Of a stretch of 64,000 nucleotides of DNA, positions 26,958 through 35,586 are shown in pieces. The stretch comes from Paracoccaceae bacterium (lineage in GTDB: Bacteria; Pseudomonadota; Alphaproteobacteria; Rhodobacterales; Rhodobacteraceae), in NCBI GenBank assembly GCA_027486345.1, contig JAIXPH010000036.1, positions 186,001 to 250,000 on the forward strand, given 5' to 3'. Both the position numbers and the translations under genes were made by a program. The notes beneath the pieces were generated by a model, which had not been told where the DNA came from, ran no database searches, and was given only the letters and a program-made list of their open reading frames with translations. Numbering within the stretch: the first letter of the stretch is position 1; each line of letters begins with the position of its first letter.

Positions 26958-27857
26958 TTATTCCACGTTCTGAACCTGTTCGCGCATCTGATCGATGACG
27001 GTTTTCAGGTCAAGGCCGATCCGGGTCAGCGCCAGCGCCTGCGCCTTGGAACAAAGCGTATTCGCCTCGCGCATGAATTCCTGCATCAGGAAATCGAACT
27101 TGCGCCCGACGGGGCCGAGTTCGGCCAAAAGGGCGCGCGCGGCGGCGATGTGGGCGGTCAGGCGGTCCAGCTCTTCGGTCACATCGTTCTTGACGGCAAT
27201 CATGGCCAGTTCCTGCGCCAGCCGGGTTTCGTCGACGCCCTCGGCATTGGACATCACGCGGGCCAGCGCGTCCCGCAACAGATTGGCCGAAGCGTCGCGG
27301 CGCGCGTCGGCCTCAGCTTTGGCCTGTGCGGTCAGGGCGGCGATCCGGTCCAGTTGCGCGGCGATCACGGTCTGCAAGGCAGCCCCTTCGGCGGCGCGCA
27401 TCGCGTTGAAATCGGCGATCAGGCCGGGCAGATCGGTCAGGATCAGCGCGCGCAGGGGGGCGGTGTCGTCGTCCTGCTGGTTCGCTTCCAGCACGCCGCG
27501 CACGGCAAGCACATCCGCCGCCGTGGCCTGCGCCAAGGTGATGCCCGCCGACATCGCCGCCTGCTCCACCTGCGCCAAGGCACGCAGGACGCCGGACAGG
27601 GTGGCGGGATTGACCCGCAGCGCATCGGCGGCCTCGCCAGTCTGGTCCCGCGTCACCCGCAGCGACAGCGACACGTTGCCCCGCGCCACGGCTTTGCCCA
27701 AATCGGCCCGCACCGCCAGTTCCAGCCCGTCGATCCAATCGGGCACCCGCAGGCGCAGGTCCAGCCCCTTGCCATTCACCGCCCGCAAATCCCAAGCCCA
27801 GGTATGGCCCAGCCCTTGGCCTTTCGCCGTGGCGAAGCCGGTCATCGAGAGTGTCAC
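26958..27857 (-). CDS. YicC/YloC family endoribonuclease
   Basis: A 299-residue protein with the N-terminal YicC_N domain ([10 protein letters not shown], then [12 protein letters not shown]) and C-terminal DUF1732 ([17 protein letters not shown]). Family members are endoribonucleases linked to sRNA decay and stationary-phase fitness. The start is GTG 27857: it gives the family-like MTLSMTGFA, with CAGGAGG six nt upstream. The ATG four codons later would leave the SD too far away. Confidence 0.9.
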   Translation of the reverse strand: MTLSMTGFATAKGQGLGHTWAWDLRAVNGKGLDLRLRVPDWIDGLELAVRADLGKAVARGNVSLSLRVTRDQTGEAADALRVNPATLSGVLRALAQVEQAAMSAGITLAQATAADVLAVRGVLEANQQDDDTAPLRALILTDLPGLIADFNAMRAAEGAALQTVIAAQLDRIAALTAQAKAEADARRDASANLLRDALARVMSNAEGVDETRLAQELAMIAVKNDVTEELDRLTAHIAAARALLAELGPVGRKFDFLMQEFMREANTLCSKAQALALTRIGLDLKTVIDQMREQVQNVE

Positions 27858-28037
27858 CCTAAACCTCCTGTCAGCGCCTCGGCACCATTTACCAATTGGA
27901 AAGAATTCCGGCGCGCAGCCATACCATTGCCTGTAGATACGCCGTGTGTCGGGCCTTGCAGGCCGCGCTTCGCAGCCGTTCCTGTCCCTAGCAGAGCCGC
28001 CGCGCGCGGACAACCGACGCAAGGAAAAGGGACGGAC

Positions 28038-28658
28038 ATGTTCGTCATCGGTAAGACCGGATCATCCCCGCGCCCCCTGCAGGGCCACGGCCATGTCGCG
28101 GCCTTGCGCGCCTATTGGGAGGGGTTGCGCCAAGCCGACAGCCTGCCCGCGCGCGACCGGATCGACCCGCGCGGATTGATCACGGCGCTGAGCCATGTCT
28201 TCCTGATCGAGCGGCAGGCTGCGGGTCTGGTGCGCTTTCGTCTGGCGGGCCGGGCGCTGTGCGATCTGGTGGGGCGCGAGTTGCGTTCCGCCCCGATGGA
28301 GACGCTGTTCGAGCCGGCCAGCCGCCCTCGTCTCTCTGCGCAGCTGGAACTGGTCTTCACCGGCCCCTGCGTGCTGGAGGCGACGTTGACCGCCGCCGGC
28401 GGCATGCTGCGCCCGCCCCTGTCGGCGCGGATGGTGGTCTTGCCGCTGATGGGGATGGAGGGGCGCACGACGCTGGCCATCGGCTGCGTGGACATGGACG
28501 ATGCCACGGGCATGCCGCCGCGGCGTCTGACGCTGCAACGCGTGCTGCGCGAACCCTTGGCCACAGGCGCGGCCCCGGCCCCCGATTTCACGCCCCCGCC
28601 GCTGCCCGCCCCTACCCAACGCGGCGCAAGGCTGCGGCTGGTGCACAGCCGAGATTGA
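28038..28658 (+). CDS. PAS_5 (DUF1457) domain protein
   Basis: A 206-residue cytosolic protein with a PAS_5-type domain in the first 150 residues (LRAYWEGLRQADSLPARDRIDPRGL, then IERQAAGLVRFRLAGRALCDLVGRELRSAPM) and a proline-rich tail. Such proteins are common stand-alone sensors in Rhodobacterales and Rhizobiales; ligand and partner are unknown. The longer upstream frame is antisense to yicC and was discarded. ATG 28038 follows GGGACGGAC. A family C hairpin follows the stop. Confidence 0.82.
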   Translation: MFVIGKTGSSPRPLQGHGHVAALRAYWEGLRQADSLPARDRIDPRGLITALSHVFLIERQAAGLVRFRLAGRALCDLVGRELRSAPMETLFEPASRPRLSAQLELVFTGPCVLEATLTAAGGMLRPPLSARMVVLPLMGMEGRTTLAIGCVDMDDATGMPPRRLTLQRVLREPLATGAAPAPDFTPPPLPAPTQRGARLRLVHSRD

Positions 28659-28687
28659 GCGTCGGGCAGTATCAAACCTTCCAAAGC

Positions 28688-28731
28688 AACGTTTGAACCG
28701 GACCGGGACCCAAAGTCCCGGTCCGCGCGCG
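28688..28731 (+). repeat. palindromic repeat family C, copy 1
   Basis: CGGACCGGGAC (28699-28709), loop CCAAA, GTCCCGGTCCG (28715-28725): 11-bp perfect arms, then CGCGC. A 44-nt stretch (28688-28731) is identical to 50153-50196 except for one base. It lies 29 nt after the stop of the PAS_5 gene; the second copy follows usg in the same orientation. Confidence 0.85.
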
Positions 28732-28804
28732 GCCATGTGGCGGCCATTCCTGACAGTCCCCCGGATTGTCAGGATTGGCCTTGCACCATCTGAGACCAAG
28801 AAAA

Positions 28805-28832
28805 CAAAAAGGCGGCCCCTTGCGGGGCCGCC
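28805..28832 (-). terminator. rho-independent terminator of the DAHP synthase gene
   Basis: GGCGGCCCC (28811-28819), loop TTGC, GGGGCCGCC (28824-28832). On the minus strand the stem is followed by TTTTTG, 24 nt past the stop codon. Confidence 0.85.
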
Positions 28833-28855
28833 CTTCTCGGTTCGTTTGAAAACTC

Positions 28856-30226
28856 TTACAGCGCGATGCGACGGTCGGTCTGACGCAGGGCTGTCAGTTC
28901 CTCGGCCACAAGGAAGGCCAGTTCCAGCGATTGGCTGGCGTTCAGGCGCGGGTCGCAGGCGGTGTGGTAGCGGTCGGACAGATCCTCATCCGTCACGGCG
29001 CGCAGGCCGCCGGTGCATTCGGTCACGTCCTTGCCGGTCATCTCGAAATGCACGCCGCCGGGGATGGTGCCTTCGGCCTTGTGGATGGCAAAGAATTCGC
29101 GGACTTCGCGCAGCACGGAGTCAAACGGACGCGTCTTGTAGCCGGTCGAGGATTTGATCGTGTTGCCGTGCATCGGGTCGCATGACCAGACGACATTCGC
29201 GCCCTCTTCCTGCACGGTCTTGATCAGGCGCGGCAGATGCTCGCCCACCTTGCCCGCACCGAAGCGCGCGATCAGCGTCAGACGCCCGGCCTCGTTGGTC
29301 GGGTTCAGCTTGGCCATCAGCACCTTCAGGTCTTCGGCGGTGGTCGAGGGACCGCATTTCAGACCGATGGGGTTCTGCACGCCCCGGCAGAATTCGACAT
29401 GGGCGCCATCGGGCTGGCGGGTGCGGTCACCGATCCAGATCATGTGGCCCGATCCCGCCACCGGCAGGCCGGTGATGGAGTCGATGCGGCAGAGCGCCTC
29501 TTCATATTCCAGCAGCAGCGCTTCGTGGCTGGTGTAGAAATCCACCGTCGACAGCGTATGCGCCGTGTCGGCATTCACGCCCGCCGCGTTCATGAAGTCC
29601 AGCGCATCCGAGATGCGGTTGGACAGTTCGCGGTAGCGTTCGGCCTTGTCATGCTCGGCAAAGCCCAGCGTCCAGCTATGCACGCGGTGGATATCGGCAA
29701 ACCCGCCGGTCGAGAAGGCGCGCAGCAGGTTCAGGCTGGCGGCGGCTTGGGTATAGGCCTGCAGCATGCGCTGCGGATCGGGCATCCGCGCCTCGATCGT
29801 TGCGTCAAAGCCGTTGATGATGTCGCCCTTGTAAGAGGGCAGTTCCACGCCGTTGATCACCTCGGTGGGCGCGGAGCGCGGCTTGGCGAATTGGCCCGCC
29901 ATGCGGCCCACCTTGATGACCGGCACCTTGGCGCCATAGGTCAGCACGACGGCCATCTGCAGCATCACGCGCAGCGTGTCACGGATGTTGTCAGCGCTGA
30001 ATTCGGCAAAGGATTCCGCGCAGTCCCCGCCTTGCAGCAGGAAGGCCTTGCCCTCGGCCGCCAACGCGAGTTGCTTTTTCAGCTTGCGCGCCTCTCCGGC
30101 AAAGACCAGCGGGGGATACTTGGCCAATTGCGCCTCGACCGCGTTCAACGCCGCCTGATCCGCATAATCGGGCATCTGGGTCCGCGGCTTTGCGCGCCAG
30201 TCCGATTTTGTCCAGCCCTTGGTCAT
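28856..30226 (-). CDS. class II 3-deoxy-7-phosphoheptulonate (DAHP) synthase
   Basis: First enzyme of the shikimate pathway: condenses PEP and erythrose-4-phosphate. The 456-residue protein is of the plant/Mycobacterium class II type: QGGDCAESF with the metal-binding Cys, [33 protein letters not shown] with metal-binding His and [15 protein letters not shown]. Transcribed alone; a terminator follows. A promoter candidate lies at 30259. Confidence 0.95.
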   Translation of the reverse strand: MTKGWTKSDWRAKPRTQMPDYADQAALNAVEAQLAKYPPLVFAGEARKLKKQLALAAEGKAFLLQGGDCAESFAEFSADNIRDTLRVMLQMAVVLTYGAKVPVIKVGRMAGQFAKPRSAPTEVINGVELPSYKGDIINGFDATIEARMPDPQRMLQAYTQAAASLNLLRAFSTGGFADIHRVHSWTLGFAEHDKAERYRELSNRISDALDFMNAAGVNADTAHTLSTVDFYTSHEALLLEYEEALCRIDSITGLPVAGSGHMIWIGDRTRQPDGAHVEFCRGVQNPIGLKCGPSTTAEDLKVLMAKLNPTNEAGRLTLIARFGAGKVGEHLPRLIKTVQEEGANVVWSCDPMHGNTIKSSTGYKTRPFDSVLREVREFFAIHKAEGTIPGGVHFEMTGKDVTECTGGLRAVTDEDLSDRYHTACDPRLNASQSLELAFLVAEELTALRQTDRRIAL

Positions 30227-30258
30227 GGGTCTTCTCCGAAGTTAACGGTAACGGCGCG

Positions 30259-30286
30259 GGTATAGTCATTCGCTTGACATAAGCAA
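30259..30286 (-). promoter_or_regulatory. candidate promoter of the DAHP synthase gene
   Basis: Minus strand: TTGCTT (30286-30281), 16-nt spacer, TATACC (30264-30259), 32 nt before the start codon. Moderate match to sigma-70. The region also contains a TTGACA on the plus strand (30274-30279) without a good -10. Confidence 0.4.
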
Positions 30287-30382
30287 AGGGTGAAACTGGC
30301 CTGATTTTCCGGCAGCCACCACTTGCATGCCAACGATTTTCCTGTTCACCTGACCTGATAACGACACCCTTAGGTCGCAATC

Positions 30383-31399
30383 ATGTCCCTCGCTCCGAAA
30401 AAGGCCCAGCAGGTCGCCAAGACCGCCGAAGCCCGGCGTTTTGTCTTCCTGCTTCTGGACCGCTTCACGATGTTGTCCTTTGCCAGTGCCATCGAACCCC
30501 TGCGCATCGCCAATCGCGTCGCGGGCCAGTCGCTCTATACATGGAAGCTGGCAGGCGAAGGCGGCGATGTCGCGGTCTGCTCCAACGGGGCGGCGTTCAA
30601 GCTGGACATGGGTCTGGAAGAGATCGAGCGCGAGGATACCGTGCTGGTCTGCGGCGGCATCGATGTGCAGAAGGCCACCACCCGCGCCGTGCTGAACTGG
30701 CTGCGGCGCGAGGCGCGGCGCGGCGTCACCATGGGGGGCCTCTGCACCGGGGCCTATGCCGTGGCCAAGGCCGGATTGCTGGACGGCAAGAAGGCGACCA
30801 TCCATTGGGAAAATCAGGACGGCTTCCTTGAGGAATTCGAGGATGTGAAGCTGACGAAATCCGTCTTCGTCATGGATGGCAACCGCTGGACGACGGCGGG
30901 AGGGACCTCGTCGCTGGACCTTATGCTGAAGGTGATCGCGGCGGATCATGGCGAGGATATCGCCAACACCGTGGCCGATCAGCTGATCTATTCCACCATC
31001 CGCACCGATCAGGACACCCAGCGCCTGTCCATCCCCACCCGCATCGGTGTGCGTCACCCCAAGCTGAGCCAAGTCATCCAGATGATGGAAGGCAACATCG
31101 AAGACCCGATGTCGCCTGCGGACCTTGCCGAGGATGTCGGCATGTCCACCCGCCAGTTGGAGCGCCTGTTCCGCCGCTACCTGAACCGCAGCCCCAAGCG
31201 TTATTACATGGAACTCAGGCTGCAAAAGGCGCGCAACCTGCTGATGCAGACGGATATGAGCGTGATTAACGTGGCGCTGGCCTGCGGTTTCGCCTCACCG
31301 TCGCATTTCTCGAAATGCTACCGCGCCCATTACAACACCACCCCCTACCGCGAGCGCGGCACGCAGGGCGGCGGCACGGGAATCCGGCTGTCGATCTGA
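30383..31399 (+). CDS. GlxA family AraC-type transcriptional regulator
   Basis: A 338-residue regulator with an N-terminal DJ-1/PfpI-like domain (about 18-190; GGLCTGAYAVAKAGLL carries the nucleophile-elbow cysteine position) and a C-terminal AraC double HTH (about 235-330; DVGMSTRQLERLFRRYL and VALACGFASPSHFSKCYR). Relatives such as GbdR, CdhR and ArgR control betaine, carnitine and arginine catabolism. A dimethylglycine dehydrogenase-like gene and arginase lie 9-12 kb away, which makes such a role possible but unproven. Confidence 0.88.
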   Translation: MSLAPKKAQQVAKTAEARRFVFLLLDRFTMLSFASAIEPLRIANRVAGQSLYTWKLAGEGGDVAVCSNGAAFKLDMGLEEIEREDTVLVCGGIDVQKATTRAVLNWLRREARRGVTMGGLCTGAYAVAKAGLLDGKKATIHWENQDGFLEEFEDVKLTKSVFVMDGNRWTTAGGTSSLDLMLKVIAADHGEDIANTVADQLIYSTIRTDQDTQRLSIPTRIGVRHPKLSQVIQMMEGNIEDPMSPADLAEDVGMSTRQLERLFRRYLNRSPKRYYMELRLQKARNLLMQTDMSVINVALACGFASPSHFSKCYRAHYNTTPYRERGTQGGGTGIRLSI

Positions 31400-31410
31400 C
31401 GCGGGGTTTC

Positions 31411-31432
31411 GGCGGGGTTTCGTCACCCCGCC
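31411..31432. terminator. hairpin between the GlxA regulator and the broken dehydrogenase gene
   Basis: GGCGGGGT (31411-31418) with ACCCCGCC (31425-31432), 6-nt loop. It overlaps the stop codon of the minus-strand gene. No U-tract on either side. Confidence 0.45.
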
Positions 31433-32540
31433 GGATCAATCCGATACACCGCGCCGTCGATCACCGACAAGAACCAGATTGATCCGTCCGGGGCCTCGGT
31501 CACATCCCGCACGCGGCCGGTTTCCGGTGCGGCGAGGCGTTCTTCGGACCAGCCCGCCTCGGGGTCCAGCCGCGACAGGAAATCGGAGTTGAGCGAACCG
31601 GTGAACATGTCCCCGCGCCAATCGGGAAACAGCGCGCCGCCATAGACCATCAGGCCCGAGGGCGCGATGGAGGGGTCCCAGTAATGGAAAGGCTGCAGCA
31701 TTCCGTCCTTGGCCTGCCCTTCGCCGATGGCGGCCCCGTTGTAATTGACGCCGTAGCTGATCACGGGCCAGCCATAGTTCTGCCCGGCCTCGACGCGGTT
31801 CACCTCATCCCCGCCCATCGCGCCATGTTCGACCAGCCACAGCCGCCCCTGCCCATCCGTGGTCAGGCCCTGCGCGTTGCGGTGGCCGATGCTGAACACG
31901 CCCGGCGCATGGCCCGGCAGGGTGACGGCGGGGCTGCCATCGCGGTTCAGCGCGATCACCTTGCCCTCTGGCCGCATCGGGTCTTGTGCGGCAAGGCCAC
32001 CCGGCCCGGTGCCCCGGTCGCCCGTGGTGACATAGACCGTGCCATCCGCACCCTCGGCCAGACGCGATCCGAAATGCCGCCCGCTGCCGCTGCCGGTCCC
32101 GACCCAAAGCTGGGTAAACCCCTCCAGCCGCGTCCCATCCGCGGACAACTGTCCTTTGCCCACCGCTGTGGCCCCACCGCCCGATACCGGCGCGGCGTAG
32201 GTCAGCCAGACCTCACGGCTGGCCGCGAAATCGCGCGGGACCATGACATCCAACAGACCGCCCTGCCCTTCGGCCCAGACCTCTGGCGCACCGGCGACCG
32301 GTTGCAGCGCCCCGTCGCGCAGCATAAGCAGGCGCCCGTCGCGTTCGGTCACCAAGAGCCCGCCTCGAGCCCGTCATGAGGAAGGAAGGCCATCCCCCAC
32401 GGCTCGCTCAATCCCGTGGCGACAGCGCTGATCCGCAGGGGGCCTGCGCTGCTGTCGATGTCGGTTGCCGTGGCCTGCCCGGCCCCGACGACCAAAGCCA
32501 GAATCACCCAACGTGATGAAAAGACGCGCAGTGCGTGCAT
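31423..32540 (-). pseudogene. frameshifted PQQ-type sugar (glucose/sorbosone) dehydrogenase
   Basis: Periplasmic six-bladed beta-propeller dehydrogenase of the YliI/Asd type, interrupted. The 5' part (from ATG 32540) encodes a signal peptide (residues 1-22) and GLSEPWGMAFLPHDG, then runs into a stop within eight codons. The 3' part resumes in another frame with LLVTERDGRLLMLRDG and continues intact to 31423 with GDRGTGPGG, IGHRNAQGL, WLVEHGAMGGDEVN and NYGWPVISYG. The break coincides with an imperfect 11-bp tandem duplication, 32352-32362 and 32363-32373. Removing one unit gives FLPHDGLLVTERDG and a 368-residue protein. A 1-nt loss or an assembly error would also explain it. Confidence 0.75.
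32352..32373 (-). repeat. 11-bp tandem duplication at the frameshift
   Basis: On the minus strand CGGGCTCGAGG is followed directly by CGGGCTCTTGG (9 of 11 identical). The length is not a multiple of three, so it shifts the frame of the dehydrogenase gene. Confidence 0.7.
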
Positions 32541-32739
32541 CGTGCATACCCCGTGTCGACAACAGCCCCGCCCCGACCCCCCGGTCTTGGGACAGACCGG
32601 CATCGGGCAACGGGATAAGATATTGAAACGCCAAGTCATTCCTGCAAGAGGGCCATACAGGTTTCTGGACGCTTTTCTTTTCGGTGACGGCGCACTAGCT
32701 TCGCTGCAGAACGCGAGTTCCAACACGGGAGACATAAAT

Positions 32740-33921
32740 ATGAAAAAACTGCTTCTGGCCACCGCCACCGCCGCGCTCTTCGCCGGTGCGGCCTCGGCTG
32801 AAGATGTGAAGGTCGGCATCCTGCTCGGCTTCACCGGCCCGCTCGAATCCACCGTGCCGGACATGGCCAAGGGTGCGGAAACCGCCATCGCGGAAATCAA
32901 CGCCTCGGGCAAATTCACCCTCGGCAATCTGGTCACCGTCAACGGCGACTCGACCTGCGTTGACGCTGCCGCTGCCACCGCCGCCGCCGAGCGCATGGTC
33001 ACCGCTGATGGCGTGAAGGCCATTGTGGGCGGCGACTGCTCGGGCGTCACTGGCGCCGTGCTGCAGAACGTCGCGCGTCCGAATGGCATCGGCATGATCT
33101 CGCCCTCGGCGACCTCGCCCGCGCTGTCCACCGCCGAAGATGACGGCCTGTTCTTCCGCACCGCTCCGTCGGATGCGCGTCAGGGCGAAATCATGGCCGA
33201 CATCCTGTCGGGCAAGGGCATCAAGTCGGTTGCTGTGTCCTACACCAACAACGACTACGGCAAGGGTCTGGCCGACAGCTTTGCAGCGGCCTTTGGTGCC
33301 AAGGGCGGCGCTGTGACCATCTCGGCTCCGCATGACGACGGCAAGGCCGACTATTCGGCCGAAGTCGCCTCGCTGGCAGCGGCTGGCGGCGAAATGCTGA
33401 TCGTGGCGGGCTACGTGGATCAGGGCGGCAAGGGCATCATCCAGGCCTCGCTCGACTCGGGCGCCTTCTCGACCTTCTATCTGGTGGACGGCATGTATGG
33501 CGAAAGCCTGATCGGCGCCATCGGCGAAGGCCTGAACGGCTCCTTCGGCGCGGTTCCGGGCACCGACTCGGCCGGTTCGGCCACGTATGAGGAAATCGCG
33601 AAAGCGGCGGGCTTTGACGGCTCCAACGCCTTCTCGAAGGAAAGCTATGACGCGGCGGCCCTGATCGCGCTGGCGATGGCGGCTTCGGGCTCCACCGACT
33701 CCAAGGTGTGGTCGACCAAGGTCATGGATCTGGCCAACGCCCCGGGCGAGCCGATCCAGCCGGGTGAACTGGGCAAGGCGCTGGAGCTGATCGCGGCGGG
33801 CACCGACATCGACTATGTCGGCGCGTCCTCGGTCGAACTGGTGGGTCCGGGCGAATCCGCGGGCAACTACCGCGAATACGAAATCAAGGACGGCAAGATC
33901 GAAACGATCGGCTACCGTTGA
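32740..33921 (+). CDS. livK: branched-chain amino acid ABC transporter, substrate-binding protein
   Basis: Periplasmic type I binding protein of 393 residues. Signal peptide residues 1-20 (AAGAASA-ED), then VKVGILLGFTGPLESTVPDMAKGAETAIAEINASG, the Peripla_BP_6 opening. Likely ligands are Leu/Ile/Val or related amino acids, but the family is broad (amides, urea). GGGAGA lies seven nt before ATG 32740. First gene of a livK-G-F-H-M operon; codon use is strongly biased, as expected for an abundant protein. Confidence 0.92.
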   Translation: MKKLLLATATAALFAGAASAEDVKVGILLGFTGPLESTVPDMAKGAETAIAEINASGKFTLGNLVTVNGDSTCVDAAAATAAAERMVTADGVKAIVGGDCSGVTGAVLQNVARPNGIGMISPSATSPALSTAEDDGLFFRTAPSDARQGEIMADILSGKGIKSVAVSYTNNDYGKGLADSFAAAFGAKGGAVTISAPHDDGKADYSAEVASLAAAGGEMLIVAGYVDQGGKGIIQASLDSGAFSTFYLVDGMYGESLIGAIGEGLNGSFGAVPGTDSAGSATYEEIAKAAGFDGSNAFSKESYDAAALIALAMAASGSTDSKVWSTKVMDLANAPGEPIQPGELGKALELIAAGTDIDYVGASSVELVGPGESAGNYREYEIKDGKIETIGYR

Positions 33922-33947
33922 GCCGTTGCCTGATCTGACATAAAGAC

Positions 33948-33974
33948 GCGGCCCGGATGCCACATCCGGGCCGC
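33948..33974 (+). promoter_or_regulatory. intercistronic hairpin between livK and livG
   Basis: GCGGCCCGGATG (33948-33959) and CATCCGGGCCGC (33963-33974) form a perfect 12-bp stem with a CCA loop, 26 nt after livK. No U-tract follows. Such a structure usually protects the upstream mRNA, giving more binding protein than transporter. Confidence 0.7.
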
Positions 33975-34053
33975 TGTCCATTCAAACCATGTCGCTTCCG
34001 CCGCCGGACCAACCGGTCGCGCGTAGAAGCGGCCAACGGGGGAAACGTCGCAG

Positions 34054-34845
34054 ATGATTGTCGTCGAGAACCTGCACCGGCATTTTGGCGGCTTCCGTGC
34101 CGTCAACGGTGCATCACTGGAGATCAAGACCGGGTCGATCACCGGCCTGATCGGGCCGAACGGCGCGGGCAAGACCACGCTGTTCAACGTCATCGCCGGT
34201 CGCCTGCCGCCCACCTCGGGCCGGGTGCTGATGGATGGCGAGGACATCACCGGCCTGCCGCCGCAGCAGTTGTTCCACAAGGGTCTTCTGCGCACGTTCC
34301 AGATCGCGCACGAGTTCGGGTCGATGACGGTGCGCGAGAACCTGATGATGGTCCCGCCGCATCAGAAGGGCGAGAACCTGTTCAACGCCATCTTCAACCG
34401 CGGCGCCATCGCCGCCGAGGAAGAGCGTCTGCGCGCCAAGGCCGATGAGGTGCTGGAATTCCTGACCATCAGCCACATTGCCGACCAGAAGGCGGGCATG
34501 ATCTCGGGCGGGCAGAAAAAGCTGGTTGAACTGGGCCGCACCATGATGGTCGATGCCAAGATCGTCTTTCTGGACGAGGTCGGCGCCGGTGTGAACCGCA
34601 CCCTGCTGAACACCATCGGCGATGCCATCGTGCGCCTGAACAAGGAACGCGGCTACACCTTCTGCGTCATCGAACATGACATGGATTTCATCGGTCGCCT
34701 CTGTGACCCGGTGATCTGCATGGCCGAAGGCACCGTGCTGGCCCAAGGCACCGTCGATCAGGTCAAGAACGACGAGCGCGTGATCGAGGCCTATCTGGGC
34801 ACCGGGTTGAAGAACAAAGTCAAAGAGGAGGCCGCGCATGCGTGA
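34054..34845 (+). CDS. livG: branched-chain amino acid ABC transporter ATPase LivG
   Basis: Cytosolic ATPase subunit, 263 residues. Walker A GPNGAGKTT (about residues 34-42), the Q-loop segment TFQIAHEFGSMTVRENLM typical of LivG, signature region SGGQKKLVELGR (the usual LSGGQ reads ISGGQ), Walker B IVFLDEVGAGVN and switch His in VIEHDMDF. Note FLDEV, where LivG normally has LDEP/LDEV. Confidence 0.93.
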   Translation: MIVVENLHRHFGGFRAVNGASLEIKTGSITGLIGPNGAGKTTLFNVIAGRLPPTSGRVLMDGEDITGLPPQQLFHKGLLRTFQIAHEFGSMTVRENLMMVPPHQKGENLFNAIFNRGAIAAEEERLRAKADEVLEFLTISHIADQKAGMISGGQKKLVELGRTMMVDAKIVFLDEVGAGVNRTLLNTIGDAIVRLNKERGYTFCVIEHDMDFIGRLCDPVICMAEGTVLAQGTVDQVKNDERVIEAYLGTGLKNKVKEEAAHA

Positions 34846-34874
34846 CGCCTTCACGACCTTCCGGAGTATGCGGC

Positions 34875-35585
34875 ATGGCTGAACCCTATCTCATTGGCGA
34901 CGCCATGACGGGCGGCTATGGCGGGGCGGACATCCTGCATGGCTGCACCATTGCCGTCGAAAAAGGCCAGATCGCTGTGATCGTCGGCCCGAATGGCGCG
35001 GGCAAGTCCACTGCGATGAAAGCCGTCTTCGGCATGCTGAAACTGCGCCAAGGTCAGGTGCGTCTGGATGGTGAGGACATCACCGCCCTGTCGCCTCAGG
35101 CGCGCGTGGCCAAGGGCATGGGCTTCGTGCCGCAGACCCACAACATCTTCACCTCGATGACCGTTGAGGAAAACCTTGAGATGGGGGCCTTCATCCGCCG
35201 CGATGACATGGCCGACACCATGGCGCAGGTCTATGACCTGTTCCCGATCCTCAAGCAAAAGCGCCTGCAACCCGCGGGTGAATTGTCGGGCGGGCAGCGC
35301 CAGCAGGTGGCCGTGGGCCGCGCGCTGATGACCAAGCCCAAGGTCCTGATGCTGGACGAACCCACGGCGGGTGTTTCCCCCATCGTGATGGACGAACTCT
35401 TTGACCGCATCATCGAGGTCGCCCGAACCGGCATCTCGATCCTGATGGTCGAACAGAACGCCCGCCAGGCGCTGGAGATCGCCGACAAGGGCTATGTCCT
35501 TGTGCAAGGTGCCAACCGATTCACCGACACCGGCAAGGCCCTGATGGCCGACCCCGAGGTCCGCCGTTCCTTCCTTGGGGGCTGA
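34875..35585 (+). CDS. livF: branched-chain amino acid ABC transporter ATPase LivF
   Basis: Second ATPase subunit, 236 residues: Walker A GPNGAGKST, Q-loop FVPQTHNIFTSMTVEENLE, signature ELSGGQRQQVAVGRAL, Walker B VLMLDEPTAGVSP. I chose ATG 34875 (GGAG 8 nt upstream; the protein begins MAEPYLIGD as relatives do). GTG 34842 overlaps the livG stop as GTGA and has AGGAGG ten nt upstream, so an 11-residue longer product is possible. A 14-codon frame from ATG 34838 with ideal spacing to the same AGGAGG ends inside the livF start region. Confidence 0.9.
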   Translation: MAEPYLIGDAMTGGYGGADILHGCTIAVEKGQIAVIVGPNGAGKSTAMKAVFGMLKLRQGQVRLDGEDITALSPQARVAKGMGFVPQTHNIFTSMTVEENLEMGAFIRRDDMADTMAQVYDLFPILKQKRLQPAGELSGGQRQQVAVGRALMTKPKVLMLDEPTAGVSPIVMDELFDRIIEVARTGISILMVEQNARQALEIADKGYVLVQGANRFTDTGKALMADPEVRRSFLGG

Positions 35586-35586
35586 C

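Noticed and set aside
26946-28037. Long in-frame N-terminal extension of the PAS_5 gene
   Set aside because: It runs antisense through yicC, and its residues look random. ATG 28038 with a purine-rich SD gives the natural protein.
32695-33981. Open frame of 428 codons antisense to livK
   Set aside because: The biased codons of livK leave the antisense frame open. No homology is recognisable and it would cross the livK promoter.
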